From NCBI GenBank assembly GCA_044221315.1, contig JBGAPK010000014.1, positions 26,250 through 90,249 of the forward strand: a stretch of DNA of 64,000 nt. Reading direction: 5' to 3'. Origin of the DNA: JAFEBO01 sp044221315. Its GTDB lineage: Bacteria; Planctomycetota; Phycisphaerae; Phycisphaerales; UBA1924. The notes below the pieces were generated by a model. The model saw nothing but the letters and a program-made list of their open reading frames with translations. It searched no databases and was not told the DNA's origin. This document shows, one piece after another, positions 32,499 to 40,758 of the stretch (positions are counted from its first letter, which is position 1; each line of letters begins with the position of its first letter). The translations under genes and the position numbers were made by a program.

Positions 32499-34061
32499 AT
32501 GGCCCGGATCAATACAAACATCCCCAGCGTGCTCGCCCAGAGAAATCTGCGCAGCATCCAGTCCGAGTTGCAGACGCGCTTCGAGCGCCTGAGCACCGGG
32601 CTGCGGATCAACCGCGGCGCCGACGACCCCGCGGGGATGATCATCTCCGAGCGATTGCGCTCGAACATCTCCGGCGTCAACCAGGGGATCAGCAACTCCG
32701 ACCGGGCCGCCAACGTCATCTCGACGACGGAAGCCTCGCTGTCGGAGGTGAGCGACCTGCTCAACTCGATCAAGTCCCTGATTGTCGCGAGCGCCAACAC
32801 CGGCGCCAACTCCGACGCCGAACGGTCCGCCAATCAGCTCCAGATCGACTCCGCCATCCAGAGCATCACCCGCATCAGCGACACCGCGAGCTTCGGCTCG
32901 CTCAAACTGCTCAACGGCAGCCTCGACTACACCGTCTCGGGGGTCAACCCCAACGAGGTCGTCCAGGCCAAGATCTGGAACGCCTCCTTCGTCAGCCAGT
33001 CGGTCTACAACGTCAAGGTCAACGTTGTCGCCTCCGCTCAGACCGGCTCGCTCTTCTTCCGCCCCCCCACCAACGCCGGCACCATCCTCAGCTCCAGCAC
33101 GCTCCAGATCGGCGGCACCCGCGGCGTCGAGACCATCGCCGTCACCAGCAACACCTCCCTCACCAGCGTGGTCGCGGCCGTCAACAACCTGACCAGCCTC
33201 ACCGGCGTCCAGGCCTCGCTCATCAACAACAACCCGCTGAGCGGAATGGTCTTCAGTTCGATCGACTACGGCAGCGACGCGTTCGTCTCGGTCAAGCGCC
33301 TCCAGGGGCCCGCCGCGGCCGCCGACTCTTTCACCTCCAATCTCTACAAAGTGGCCAACAACGCCCCGCCCCCCGCGGGAGCCCCTTTCGGCTGGGCCAC
33401 GCTCATCTCGAACAACACCGTCGCCGTCGCCCAGCGCGACGAGGGGCAGAACGTCCAGGCCCTCGTCAATGGCGCACTGGCCACCGGCGACGGCCTCAAG
33501 GTCAAGGTCAACTCGCCCAACCTCTCGATGGACCTGCAGCTCAACGCGACCTTCGCCACCACGGTCAATAACACCTCGAGCAACTTCGATATCACCGGCG
33601 GCGGCTCGCTCTTCCAGCTCGGACCGGATGTCTCCGCCCTCCAGCAGGCCAGCTTCGGCACGCCCAGCGTCGCCGCCTCCAACCTCGGAGGGGTGCTCGT
33701 CGGGAACACGATGCAGTTCCTGAGTTCTCTGATGACCGGCGGCACCAACTCCATCAATTCCAATCTCCTGAGCAAGAACTTCACGATCGCGAGCGACATA
33801 CTCGAGAGCGCCATCGACGAGGTCAGCGTGCTCCGCGGGCGCCTGGGTGCTTTCCAGCGCAACGTGCTCGAGCCCAACACACGCTCGCTCAACAGTGCTC
33901 TGGAAAACCTGACGGCCAGCAGCTCCGCGATCCGCGATGCCGACTTTGCAGCCGAGACCAGCGCCCTGACCCGCGCCCAGATCCTCAGCCAGTCGGGCAC
34001 CACGGTGCTGCAACTCGCAAACGCATCCAGCCAGTCGGTCCTTCAGCTCCTCCAGGGATGA
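32499..34061 (+). CDS. fliC: Flagellin, divergent first copy
   Basis: 520 residues. It has the flagellin N-terminal (LSTGLRINRGADDPAGMIIS, NRAAN-type NSDRAANVISTTEASLSEV) and C-terminal (RDADFAAETSALTRAQILSQSGTTVLQLANASSQSVLQLL) domains that form the filament core. Its middle differs from the other three flagellins and is longer and more Asn/Ser-rich. The ATG at 32499 follows CACGGAGGA; the ACGGA at 32486-32490 is a potential CsrA site overlapping the ribosome binding site. It is 116 bp after csrA and is followed by a terminator. Confidence 0.95.
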   Translation: MARINTNIPSVLAQRNLRSIQSELQTRFERLSTGLRINRGADDPAGMIISERLRSNISGVNQGISNSDRAANVISTTEASLSEVSDLLNSIKSLIVASANTGANSDAERSANQLQIDSAIQSITRISDTASFGSLKLLNGSLDYTVSGVNPNEVVQAKIWNASFVSQSVYNVKVNVVASAQTGSLFFRPPTNAGTILSSSTLQIGGTRGVETIAVTSNTSLTSVVAAVNNLTSLTGVQASLINNNPLSGMVFSSIDYGSDAFVSVKRLQGPAAAADSFTSNLYKVANNAPPPAGAPFGWATLISNNTVAVAQRDEGQNVQALVNGALATGDGLKVKVNSPNLSMDLQLNATFATTVNNTSSNFDITGGGSLFQLGPDVSALQQASFGTPSVAASNLGGVLVGNTMQFLSSLMTGGTNSINSNLLSKNFTIASDILESAIDEVSVLRGRLGAFQRNVLEPNTRSLNSALENLTASSSAIRDADFAAETSALTRAQILSQSGTTVLQLANASSQSVLQLLQG

Positions 34062-34145
34062 TCCGCCCGCGAAGAGCCGCCTATTCCGATTGAGCGGTAA
34101 GCGCCGGCGCCCGTTATCAATCCTCCCCTCCGGACCCCGACGGGC

Positions 34146-34170
34146 AGACCCCGCCGGGGTCTTTGTGCTT
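34146..34170 (+). terminator. Rho-independent terminator after the first flagellin
   Basis: AGACCCC and GGGGTCT pair around a three-base loop at 34146-34162, followed by a T-rich stretch (CTTTGTGCTT). It stops transcription 85 bp after the flagellin stop, so the second flagellin probably has its own promoter. Confidence 0.75.
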
Positions 34171-34247
34171 CTCGGACCGGGCGCGCGCGTCACTGCTTTC
34201 CCAGCCCGCACAGACGGACTCACCGTTTCACATCGCACCTCCGCCCA

Positions 34248-34275
34248 TAAATCGCGGGAGAGATGCCTCCGATCG
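34248..34275 (+). promoter_or_regulatory. Candidate sigma-28-type promoter of the second flagellin
   Basis: TAAA at 34248-34251 and TCCGATCG at 34268-34275 resemble the sigma-28 (FliA) elements TAAA and GCCGATAA, with a 16-base spacing instead of 15. The resulting leader would be about 155 nt, with GC-rich inverted repeats. Weak match: five of eight -10 bases. Confidence 0.35.
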
Positions 34276-34436
34276 CCTTGGGTCGCCGCGTGTTTTCGGA
34301 TGGTCCGGAAGCAGCGGCTCCCCCGGAATGGTTTCCGGGGTGCGGATCCCGCCAACGCGGGGTCCGCAAACGCAGCGTCCGCAATCGCCCCACCGGGGAA
34401 GCGGACCTCGCGGGCTCTCGCACGGAGGCATTCGCC

Positions 34437-35945
34437 ATGGGACGCATCAACACCAACGTTCAGTCATTGATCGCGCAGCGCGTCCTGGGGCAGAACCACC
34501 AGGCGCTGAGCACTTCTCTGGAGCGCCTCTCGACGGGCCTCCGCATCAACAGCGGCAAGGACGACCCGGCCGGCCTCATCGCCAGCAACAACCTGGGCGC
34601 CGAAATCGCCTCCAAGACCGCCGCGATCTCGAACGCCAACCGCGCCGATCAGGTCGTGAACATCGCGGCCGGAGGTCTCTCCGAAGTCTCGGGACTGCTC
34701 ACGCAACTCCAGGGCCTCATCACCGCCAGCTCCTCGAGCGCCGGCATCGCCGACGCTGAAAAACAGGCCAATCAGCTCCAGGTCGATTCGATCCTCCAGA
34801 CCATCGACCGCATCTCCAACAGCACTTCGTTCCAGGGCATCAAGCTCCTGAACGGCAACTTCGACTTTAAGACCAGCGGCGTCCACGCGGGCGTCGCCGA
34901 CTACAAGATCAACGCCGCGAAATTTGCCGGAAGCATGAATGTGGATGTTCTGGTCACAGGCTCCGCCCAGCAGGGAGGCATGTTCCTCTCCTTCGGCGCC
35001 GCGGCCATCGACCTGGGTACGGGCAGCAGCTACACCATCGAGGTGGGCGGCTCTTCCGGGTCACGCCAGCTCACGTTCAGTTCGGGCACGACGCTCGTGA
35101 ACATCGCCGCCGCGATCAATAGCTTCTCAAGCATCACGGGAGTCGATGCCAAGGTCTCGGGCACCGGCATCAAGCTCAACGCCGTCGACTTCGGCTCTTC
35201 CGACTTCGTCAGCCTCAAAGTTGTCAACGCCGGCACCATCGCCAGCGGCGGGCAGCAGGGCGTCTACGACCTCCAGGCGGCCAACGCCAACGCCTCGCAG
35301 ACCACGCGACGCGCAACCTTTGCGGGTACGAATAACACGATCACCAACAAGGGTCTGGACGTCAAGGCAACCATCAACGGCGTCGCCGCGACCACCGACG
35401 GCAAGACCGCCCGCATCAACACCGACTTCCTCGACGTCGAGACGACCCTGACAACCGGCCAGTCTCAGACACTGGGCGCCGTGGGCACCCACGCCCTCTC
35501 GATCACGGGAGGCGGGGCGACCTTCCAGCTCGCGGGCAACGTGGACATCGCCGGCAGAGTGTCGGTGGGTATCCAATCCATGGCCTCGACGCAGCTGGGC
35601 AACGCCACGGTCGGATACCTGAACGCTCTCGCGAGCGGCCAGGCGAACAACCTGGTGACCGGCAACGCAGAAACCGCGCAGAAGATTGTCGGTGAAGCCA
35701 TCACGCAGGTCAGCTCGCTTGCGGGGCGCCTGGGAGCATTCCAGTCCAACACGATCGGTGCCACGGTGCGAAGCCTGGGGGTTGCTGTCGAGAACGCGAC
35801 GGCGGCCCAATCGATCATCCGTGACGCCGACTTCGCCACCGAGACCGCAGGATTGACCCGATCGCAGATTCTGGTCAACGCCTCGACCAACGTGCTCGGC
35901 CTGGCGAATCAGTCGCCCCAGTCCGTTCTTCAGCTGCTCGGCTAA
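34437..35945 (+). CDS. fliC: Flagellin, second copy
   Basis: 502 residues. N-terminal MGRINTNVQSLIAQRVLGQN and C-terminal AETAGLTRSQILVNASTNVL flagellin core domains are intact. It is very close to the fourth copy (38063-39571) and close to the third throughout the protein, including the central region (SFGAAAIDLGTGSSYTIEVG). The ATG at 34437 follows CACGGAGGCA; ACGGA at 34422-34426 is a potential CsrA site. The frame is open upstream to 34263 but unconserved. It is flanked by terminators, so it is likely transcribed on its own. Confidence 0.95.
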   Translation: MGRINTNVQSLIAQRVLGQNHQALSTSLERLSTGLRINSGKDDPAGLIASNNLGAEIASKTAAISNANRADQVVNIAAGGLSEVSGLLTQLQGLITASSSSAGIADAEKQANQLQVDSILQTIDRISNSTSFQGIKLLNGNFDFKTSGVHAGVADYKINAAKFAGSMNVDVLVTGSAQQGGMFLSFGAAAIDLGTGSSYTIEVGGSSGSRQLTFSSGTTLVNIAAAINSFSSITGVDAKVSGTGIKLNAVDFGSSDFVSLKVVNAGTIASGGQQGVYDLQAANANASQTTRRATFAGTNNTITNKGLDVKATINGVAATTDGKTARINTDFLDVETTLTTGQSQTLGAVGTHALSITGGGATFQLAGNVDIAGRVSVGIQSMASTQLGNATVGYLNALASGQANNLVTGNAETAQKIVGEAITQVSSLAGRLGAFQSNTIGATVRSLGVAVENATAAQSIIRDADFATETAGLTRSQILVNASTNVLGLANQSPQSVLQLLG

Positions 35946-35978
35946 AGCGAGCAATCACAAGTAGTTGCCATCCTTCTT

Positions 35979-36009
35979 GCCGGCCCCGGACTTGTTCCCC
36001 GGGGCCGGC
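35979..36009 (+). terminator. Terminator-like hairpin after the second flagellin
   Basis: GCCGGCCCCGG pairs with CCGGGGCCGGC, giving an 11-base stem with a short loop at 35979-36009. The T run after it is weak (CTCTCCATTGG). It starts 34 bases after the flagellin stop. Confidence 0.65.
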
Positions 36010-36072
36010 TCTCCATTGGCAGAGCGCGTTCTTTGCGCTACAGGTTTTTGGACTCTTTTTTATGAGACGGCT

Positions 36073-36099
36073 CAAAGTGCTTCCCGGACGCGCCGATTC
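36073..36099 (+). promoter_or_regulatory. Candidate sigma-28-type promoter of the third flagellin
   Basis: CAAA at 36073-36076, a 15-base spacer, and GCCGATTC at 36092-36099. This matches the sigma-28 pattern TAAA-N15-GCCGATAA at three of four -35 and six of eight -10 positions with the exact spacing. It lies 94 bases before the start codon, which would give a leader of roughly 87 nt. Confidence 0.5.
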
Positions 36100-36192
36100 C
36101 CGGACTGTGTTACTCGGCGGCAAGCGTTGCCGGGAAACACCCGGTCCGTACGGAAGCGGATCTGGGGGTTCGGGTCTTTCAGGAAGTTCGCC

Positions 36193-37704
36193 ATGAGCCG
36201 CATCAACTCAAACGTCCAGTCCCTGATTGCTCAGCGGGTTCTTCAGCAGAACCAGCACTCGCTGTCGACGTCGCTCGAGCGGCTGAGCACCGGCCTGAGG
36301 ATCAGCCGCGGCGCCGACGACCCGGCCGGGCTCATCGCGTCTGAGAACCTGCGCTCCGAGATCAAGTCCACCAACCAGGCCGTCGCCAACGCCAATAGGG
36401 CCGACCAGGTGGTGAACATCGCCGAGGGCGGCCTGCAGGAAGTGAGCTCGCTGCTCACCGAACTGCAGGGTCTCATCACGAGTTCCTCCTCGACGGCGGG
36501 CATCTCCGACGCCGAGCGTCAGGCAAATCAACTGCAGGTCGATTCGATCCTGCAGACGATCGACCGCATCTCGGGGGCGACCAGCTTCCAGGGCGTCAAG
36601 CTGCTGAACGGCAGCTTCGACTTCAAGACCAGCAACGTGGCCGCCGGCGTTTCGGATTTCCGGATCAACGCCGCCAAGTACACCGGCGGCTCGATGAACG
36701 CGGACATCCTTGTGACCGGCTCGGCCCAGCAGGGCGGGTTCTTCCTTTCCTTCGGGGCCACGTCGATCGATACCGGCGTCGGCAGCCAGTTCACTATCGA
36801 AGTCGGGGGCGCTTCGGGCACGCGCCAGCTGACGTTCAGTTCGGGCACGACGCTCGCGAATATCGCTGCGGCTATCAATAGCTTCACCTCGGTCACGGGC
36901 ACTCAGGCCGCGACTTCGGGCACGGGCATCAAGCTCACCAGCACCGAGTACGGCTCGGCTCAGTATTCCTCGATCAAGATCGTCAAGGCCGCGGGAATTG
37001 CCAGTTCGGGCCAGGAAGGCATCTACGACCTCAACGCCGCGAACACCAACGCGTCACAGACCACCCGGCGCAGCACGTTCGCCTCGGCGGTCAATACCAT
37101 CACCGATAACGGCCAGGATCTCAAGGCCACGATCAACGGCATCGTCGCTACCGCGAACGGCCGTACCGCCCGCATCAACACCGACTTCCTCGATATCGAG
37201 GCGACTCTCACGACCACTCAGGCCCAGACTCTTGGCGCCGTCGGCACGCACGCCCTGACCATCACCGGGGGCGGGGCCGACTTCCAGTTGAGCGGGCAGG
37301 TCAATATTGCCGGTCGCGTCTCGATCGGCATCCAGGCGGTCAACACCGCCCTTATGGGCAACTCGACGATCGGCTATGTGAACTCTCTCGCCGCAGGACA
37401 GGCCAATAACCTGGTGAACGGGAATACGGCGCAGGCGCAACAGGTAGTGAACAAGGCGATCGAGCAGGTCTCGTCGTTGCGTGGGCGCCTTGGAGCGTTC
37501 CAGTCCAACACCGTCGGCTCGACGATCCGGAGTCTGAGCGTGTCGGTCGAGAACACGACCGCCGCCGAATCCGCCATCCGCGACGCTGATTTCGCGGCGG
37601 AAACCGCGGGCCTGACGCGATCGCAGATTCTGGTGAATGCCTCGACGCAAGTATTGGGCCTGGCGAACCAGTCGCCGCAGTCGGTTCTGCAGCTGCTCGG
37701 CTAA
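36193..37704 (+). CDS. fliC: Flagellin, third copy
   Basis: 503 residues, with intact flagellin ends (MSRINSNVQSLIAQRVLQQN, RDADFAAETAGLTRSQILVN). The N-terminal part shares RGADDPAGLI with the first copy (instead of GKDDPAGLI in copies two and four), while the middle resembles copies two and four (SFGATSIDTGVGSQFTIEVG). The ATG at 36193 follows CAGGAAG, lacking the ACGGAGG ribosome site of the other copies; an ACGGA lies further upstream at 36150-36154. A terminator follows. Confidence 0.95.
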   Translation: MSRINSNVQSLIAQRVLQQNQHSLSTSLERLSTGLRISRGADDPAGLIASENLRSEIKSTNQAVANANRADQVVNIAEGGLQEVSSLLTELQGLITSSSSTAGISDAERQANQLQVDSILQTIDRISGATSFQGVKLLNGSFDFKTSNVAAGVSDFRINAAKYTGGSMNADILVTGSAQQGGFFLSFGATSIDTGVGSQFTIEVGGASGTRQLTFSSGTTLANIAAAINSFTSVTGTQAATSGTGIKLTSTEYGSAQYSSIKIVKAAGIASSGQEGIYDLNAANTNASQTTRRSTFASAVNTITDNGQDLKATINGIVATANGRTARINTDFLDIEATLTTTQAQTLGAVGTHALTITGGGADFQLSGQVNIAGRVSIGIQAVNTALMGNSTIGYVNSLAAGQANNLVNGNTAQAQQVVNKAIEQVSSLRGRLGAFQSNTVGSTIRSLSVSVENTTAAESAIRDADFAAETAGLTRSQILVNASTQVLGLANQSPQSVLQLLG

Positions 37705-37736
37705 TTCCGGTCCAGAACGGTCCGAAAACCCATCCG

Positions 37737-37767
37737 GAGCCCGCGGAACCCGCGGGCTCTGTTCTTT
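37737..37767 (+). terminator. Terminator after the third flagellin
   Basis: GAGCCCGCGG pairs with CCGCGGGCTC around a three-base loop (37737-37759), followed by TGTTCTTT. It lies 33 bases after the stop. The remaining gap to 38062 shows no gene; it must hold the promoter of the fourth flagellin, where TAAA at about 37999 and TCCGATCG near 38018 are only loosely sigma-28-like (spacing 13). Confidence 0.7.
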
Positions 37768-38062
37768 GGTGCCGAGAACAGCGCGGTCCGTCCGTCGCAC
37801 GCGGCACAGACCGACGCGTTCGCGGTGAAGAACGCCTCACGAGCTTGGTTGTGGTGCGCCGTCTCCCGATTTTCCAATCTGGCCCCCTTGAGCATTTGCG
37901 TGAACGCTCGAGGGCGGAGGCGGCGCGGATCGGTTCTGCGCTTGGGCGTCGGAGGCGGGGTTCCGTCTCGACGAGTCGTGCCGGGCGTTCGCCCGGCGCG
38001 TAAAGGCGGCTGCGGCGTCCGATCGACCCGCGTGCGGGACGAATCACGGAGGAATCGATTCC

Positions 38063-39571
38063 ATGGGACGGATCAACACCAACGTTCAGTCGCTGATTGC
38101 ACAGCGCGTGCTGGGTCAGAACCAGCTCGGACTCTCCAGCTCGCTCGAGCGCCTCTCGACCGGCCTTCGCATCAACAGCGGCAAGGACGATCCGGCCGGC
38201 CTCATCGCGAGCAACAACCTCGGCGCCGAGATCGCGGGCAAGAACGCCGCGGTCTCCAACGCCAACCGCGCCGACCAGGTGGTGAACATCGCCGCCGGCG
38301 GCTTGACGGAAGTCACCGGCCTGCTCACGCAGCTCCAGGGTCTGGTCACGGCCAGCTCGAGCGGCTCGGGCATCGCCGAGTCTGAGAAGCAGGCGAATCA
38401 GCTGCAGATCGACTCGATCCTGCAGACCATCGACCGCATCTCGAACAGCACGTCGTTCCAGGGCATCAAGCTCCTGAACGGCAACTTCGACTTCAAGACC
38501 TCCTCGGTCCACGCCGGGGTCTCGGACTACAAGATCAACGCGGCGAAGTTCTCGGGCAGCATGAACGTCGACGTTCTGGTGACGGCCTCGGCCCAGAAGG
38601 GCGGCATGTTCCTCTCCTTCGGAGCCGCGCAGATCGACCTGGGGACGGGCAGCAGCTTCACCATCGAGGTCGGCGGCTCCTCGGGCCTGCGTCAGCTCAC
38701 GTTCAGCTCGGGCACCACGCTGACCAACATCGCGGCGGCCGTGAACAGCTTCACGAGCATCACCGGCGCCAAGGCCACGGTCTCGGGCACGGGCATCCGG
38801 CTTGACGCGACCGAATTCGGCTCGGCCAACTACGCGAGCATCAAGGTCGTGAACGCAGGCACCATCGCCAACAGCGGCCAGCAGGGTCTCTACCAGCTCA
38901 GCGCGGCCAACACCGGCGCCGCCAACACGACTCGCGTGAGCACCTTTGCCAACACCAACAACACCGTGACCGACAAGGGCTCGGACGTCTCGGCGACAAT
39001 CAACGGCATCACCGCGACGGCCGTCGGCAAGAACGCCCGCGTCAGCACCGACTTCCTCGACGTCGAGGTCACCCTCAGCGACTCCCAGTCGCAGACGCTC
39101 GGCGCGGTCGGCACGCACGCACTCTCGATCACCGGCGGCGGCGCGTCCTTCCAGCTCGGCGGCAACGTGGACATCGCCGGAAAGGTCTCGATCGGCATCC
39201 AGTCGGTCTCCAGCTCGGCTCTGGGCACCCAGGCGCTCGGCTACCTCAACAGCCTCGCCTCCGGCCAGTCGCAGAACATGGTGAACGGCGACACCGCCCA
39301 GGCCCAGAAGATTGTTGCGGCAGCCCTGACTCAGGTCTCGGCTCTGTCCGGTCGCCTGGGCGCTTTCCAGTCGAACACCATCGGTTCGACCGTCCGCAGC
39401 CTCGGTGTGGCCGTCGAGAACTCGACCGCCGCTCAGTCGATCATCCGCGATGCGGACTTCGCGACCGAGACCGCCAAATTGACCCGCAACCAGATCCTGG
39501 TGAGCGCGTCGACCAACGTGCTCAGCCTCTCGAATCAGAGCCCCCAGTCGGCCCTCCAGCTTCTGGGATAA
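38063..39571 (+). CDS. fliC: Flagellin, fourth copy
   Basis: 502 residues, closest to the second copy (identical N-terminal MGRINTNVQSLIAQRVLGQN, similar central domain). C-terminus AETAKLTRNQILVSASTNVL. The ATG at 38063 follows CACGGAGGAA, a strong ribosome site overlapped by ACGGA (38046-38050), a potential CsrA site. The codon use is strongly biased to C-ending codons, as expected for a highly expressed gene, and it is followed by the best terminator of the set, suggesting this may be a major filament subunit. That ranking is an inference. Confidence 0.95.
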   Translation: MGRINTNVQSLIAQRVLGQNQLGLSSSLERLSTGLRINSGKDDPAGLIASNNLGAEIAGKNAAVSNANRADQVVNIAAGGLTEVTGLLTQLQGLVTASSSGSGIAESEKQANQLQIDSILQTIDRISNSTSFQGIKLLNGNFDFKTSSVHAGVSDYKINAAKFSGSMNVDVLVTASAQKGGMFLSFGAAQIDLGTGSSFTIEVGGSSGLRQLTFSSGTTLTNIAAAVNSFTSITGAKATVSGTGIRLDATEFGSANYASIKVVNAGTIANSGQQGLYQLSAANTGAANTTRVSTFANTNNTVTDKGSDVSATINGITATAVGKNARVSTDFLDVEVTLSDSQSQTLGAVGTHALSITGGGASFQLGGNVDIAGKVSIGIQSVSSSALGTQALGYLNSLASGQSQNMVNGDTAQAQKIVAAALTQVSALSGRLGAFQSNTIGSTVRSLGVAVENSTAAQSIIRDADFATETAKLTRNQILVSASTNVLSLSNQSPQSALQLLG

Positions 39572-39596
39572 GCACGGGTTCCTGAACCGAATCTTC

Positions 39597-39625
39597 AACC
39601 CCGGGCGCCTCCGCCCGGGGTTTTT
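39597..39625 (+). terminator. Strong rho-independent terminator after the fourth flagellin
   Basis: AACCCCGGGCG and CGCCCGGGGTT form an 11-base stem with a four-to-five-base loop, followed directly by a run of T (39621-39625). It closes the flagellar gene run before the recombinase gene. Confidence 0.88.
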
Positions 39626-39654
39626 CATTGGAGCCCGTCGTTCACGCCCCGCCC

Positions 39655-40710
39655 ATGATCTGGTCGATTTCGGACGTGGTCGTGCATGCCGCCCGCTCCA
39701 AGAAAGAACCGCGCAAGAGCCGCCCGAAGGCCCTGGCTGTCGAATTGCCCCGGGCGCTCCACGCCGCGGCCGACGATTTCGACGTCTACTTGCGCGTTGA
39801 ATGCGGGATGAGCCGGGCGACGCTCGAGGGCTACGGGCGGGACATGCGTGACCTGCTCGCGGACCTTGCCGGAAGAGGCATCGCAACCCCGGCGCAGGTC
39901 ACGAGCGTGCATCTGACCGATCACTTGGGCAGACTCAAGTCCGAGAGGAAGATGGAGGCGTCCTCCGTCTCCCGTCACCTTGCGACGATCCGCGTCTTCT
40001 TCCGGTGGCTCCACGCCAACGGGAAAATCGGGCGCAATCCGGCCCAGGACCTCGACCCCCCCACCCGCTGGAAACGCCTGCCGGACTGCCTCTCTCCCGC
40101 GCAGGTCCGCTCGCTCATCGAGGCGCCCGCACCGGCCAAGGACGAAGAGACCGGCCCGCCGCTCTGGCTCCGCGACCGCGCGCTGCTCGAGCTTCTCTAC
40201 AGCAGCGGACTGCGCGCCAGCGAGATCACCTCGGTCACGCTCCGCGCGGTCGATCCTGCGATCGGAGGCGTGCTCGTCACCGGCAAGGGGGACAAGCAGC
40301 GGATCGTGCCGATCGGCGTTCCCGCCCGGCGTGTGCTCGATGAATACCTGAAGGAGTGCCGGCCCCGCCTGCTTCAACCGGACGGTCGCGACAAGGGTCG
40401 TGTCTTCCTTTCGCGCTCCGGTGCGCCCCTTGAACGCGTAGCGCTCTGGCAGATTGTGCGGAAACACTCGCGTGCCGCGGGACTCAAGGACGTCCACCCG
40501 CACATGCTCCGGCACAGCTTCGCGACGCACATGCTGATCGGCGGGGCCGACCTCCGCGTGCTCCAGGAACTGCTGGGACACGCGGACATCAGCACCACGC
40601 AGATCTACACGCACGTCGATCGATCGCACCTGAAGGCCGTGCATGCAAAATTCCATCCCCGCGAGCGCAGGATGCGGCCGGAATCTGGAATTTCCGCGGA
40701 CCGCGCATAA
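39655..40710 (+). CDS. Tyrosine recombinase of the XerC/XerD family
   Basis: 351 residues. It has the phage-integrase fold: a SAM-like N-terminal DNA-binding region (YLRVECGMSRATLEGYGRDM) and a catalytic domain with Arg in SSGLRASEI, Lys in TGKGDKQRIV, HxxR in HMLRHSFATHM, His in LLGHADIST and the nucleophile Tyr in TQIYTHVD. All catalytic residues are present. Size and sequence fit XerC/XerD chromosome-dimer resolution, not a phage integrase; nothing nearby looks like a prophage. The ATG at 39655 was chosen; a TTG at 39628 lies in the tail of the flagellin terminator. Whether it is XerC or XerD cannot be told here. Confidence 0.88.
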   Translation: MIWSISDVVVHAARSKKEPRKSRPKALAVELPRALHAAADDFDVYLRVECGMSRATLEGYGRDMRDLLADLAGRGIATPAQVTSVHLTDHLGRLKSERKMEASSVSRHLATIRVFFRWLHANGKIGRNPAQDLDPPTRWKRLPDCLSPAQVRSLIEAPAPAKDEETGPPLWLRDRALLELLYSSGLRASEITSVTLRAVDPAIGGVLVTGKGDKQRIVPIGVPARRVLDEYLKECRPRLLQPDGRDKGRVFLSRSGAPLERVALWQIVRKHSRAAGLKDVHPHMLRHSFATHMLIGGADLRVLQELLGHADISTTQIYTHVDRSHLKAVHAKFHPRERRMRPESGISADRA

Positions 40711-40758
40711 GAGCACGGCGCGGGCCCGGCTGCCGCAAAAATGACTACACTGGCGTCG

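Noticed and set aside
36016..36042. TGGCAG...TTTGC as a sigma-54 promoter upstream of the third flagellin
   Set aside because: The distance between the GG and GC elements is about 16 instead of the required 10 bases.
37352..39886. 844-codon minus-strand open frame over the third and fourth flagellins
   Set aside because: It is a mirror of conserved flagellin codons and spans terminators and promoters; no homology or ribosome site supports it. The similar frame at 32484-34355 was rejected for the same reason.
39655..40710. Integrase of a prophage or genomic island
   Set aside because: No phage genes, attachment repeats or tRNA neighbour; the sequence fits housekeeping XerC/XerD.
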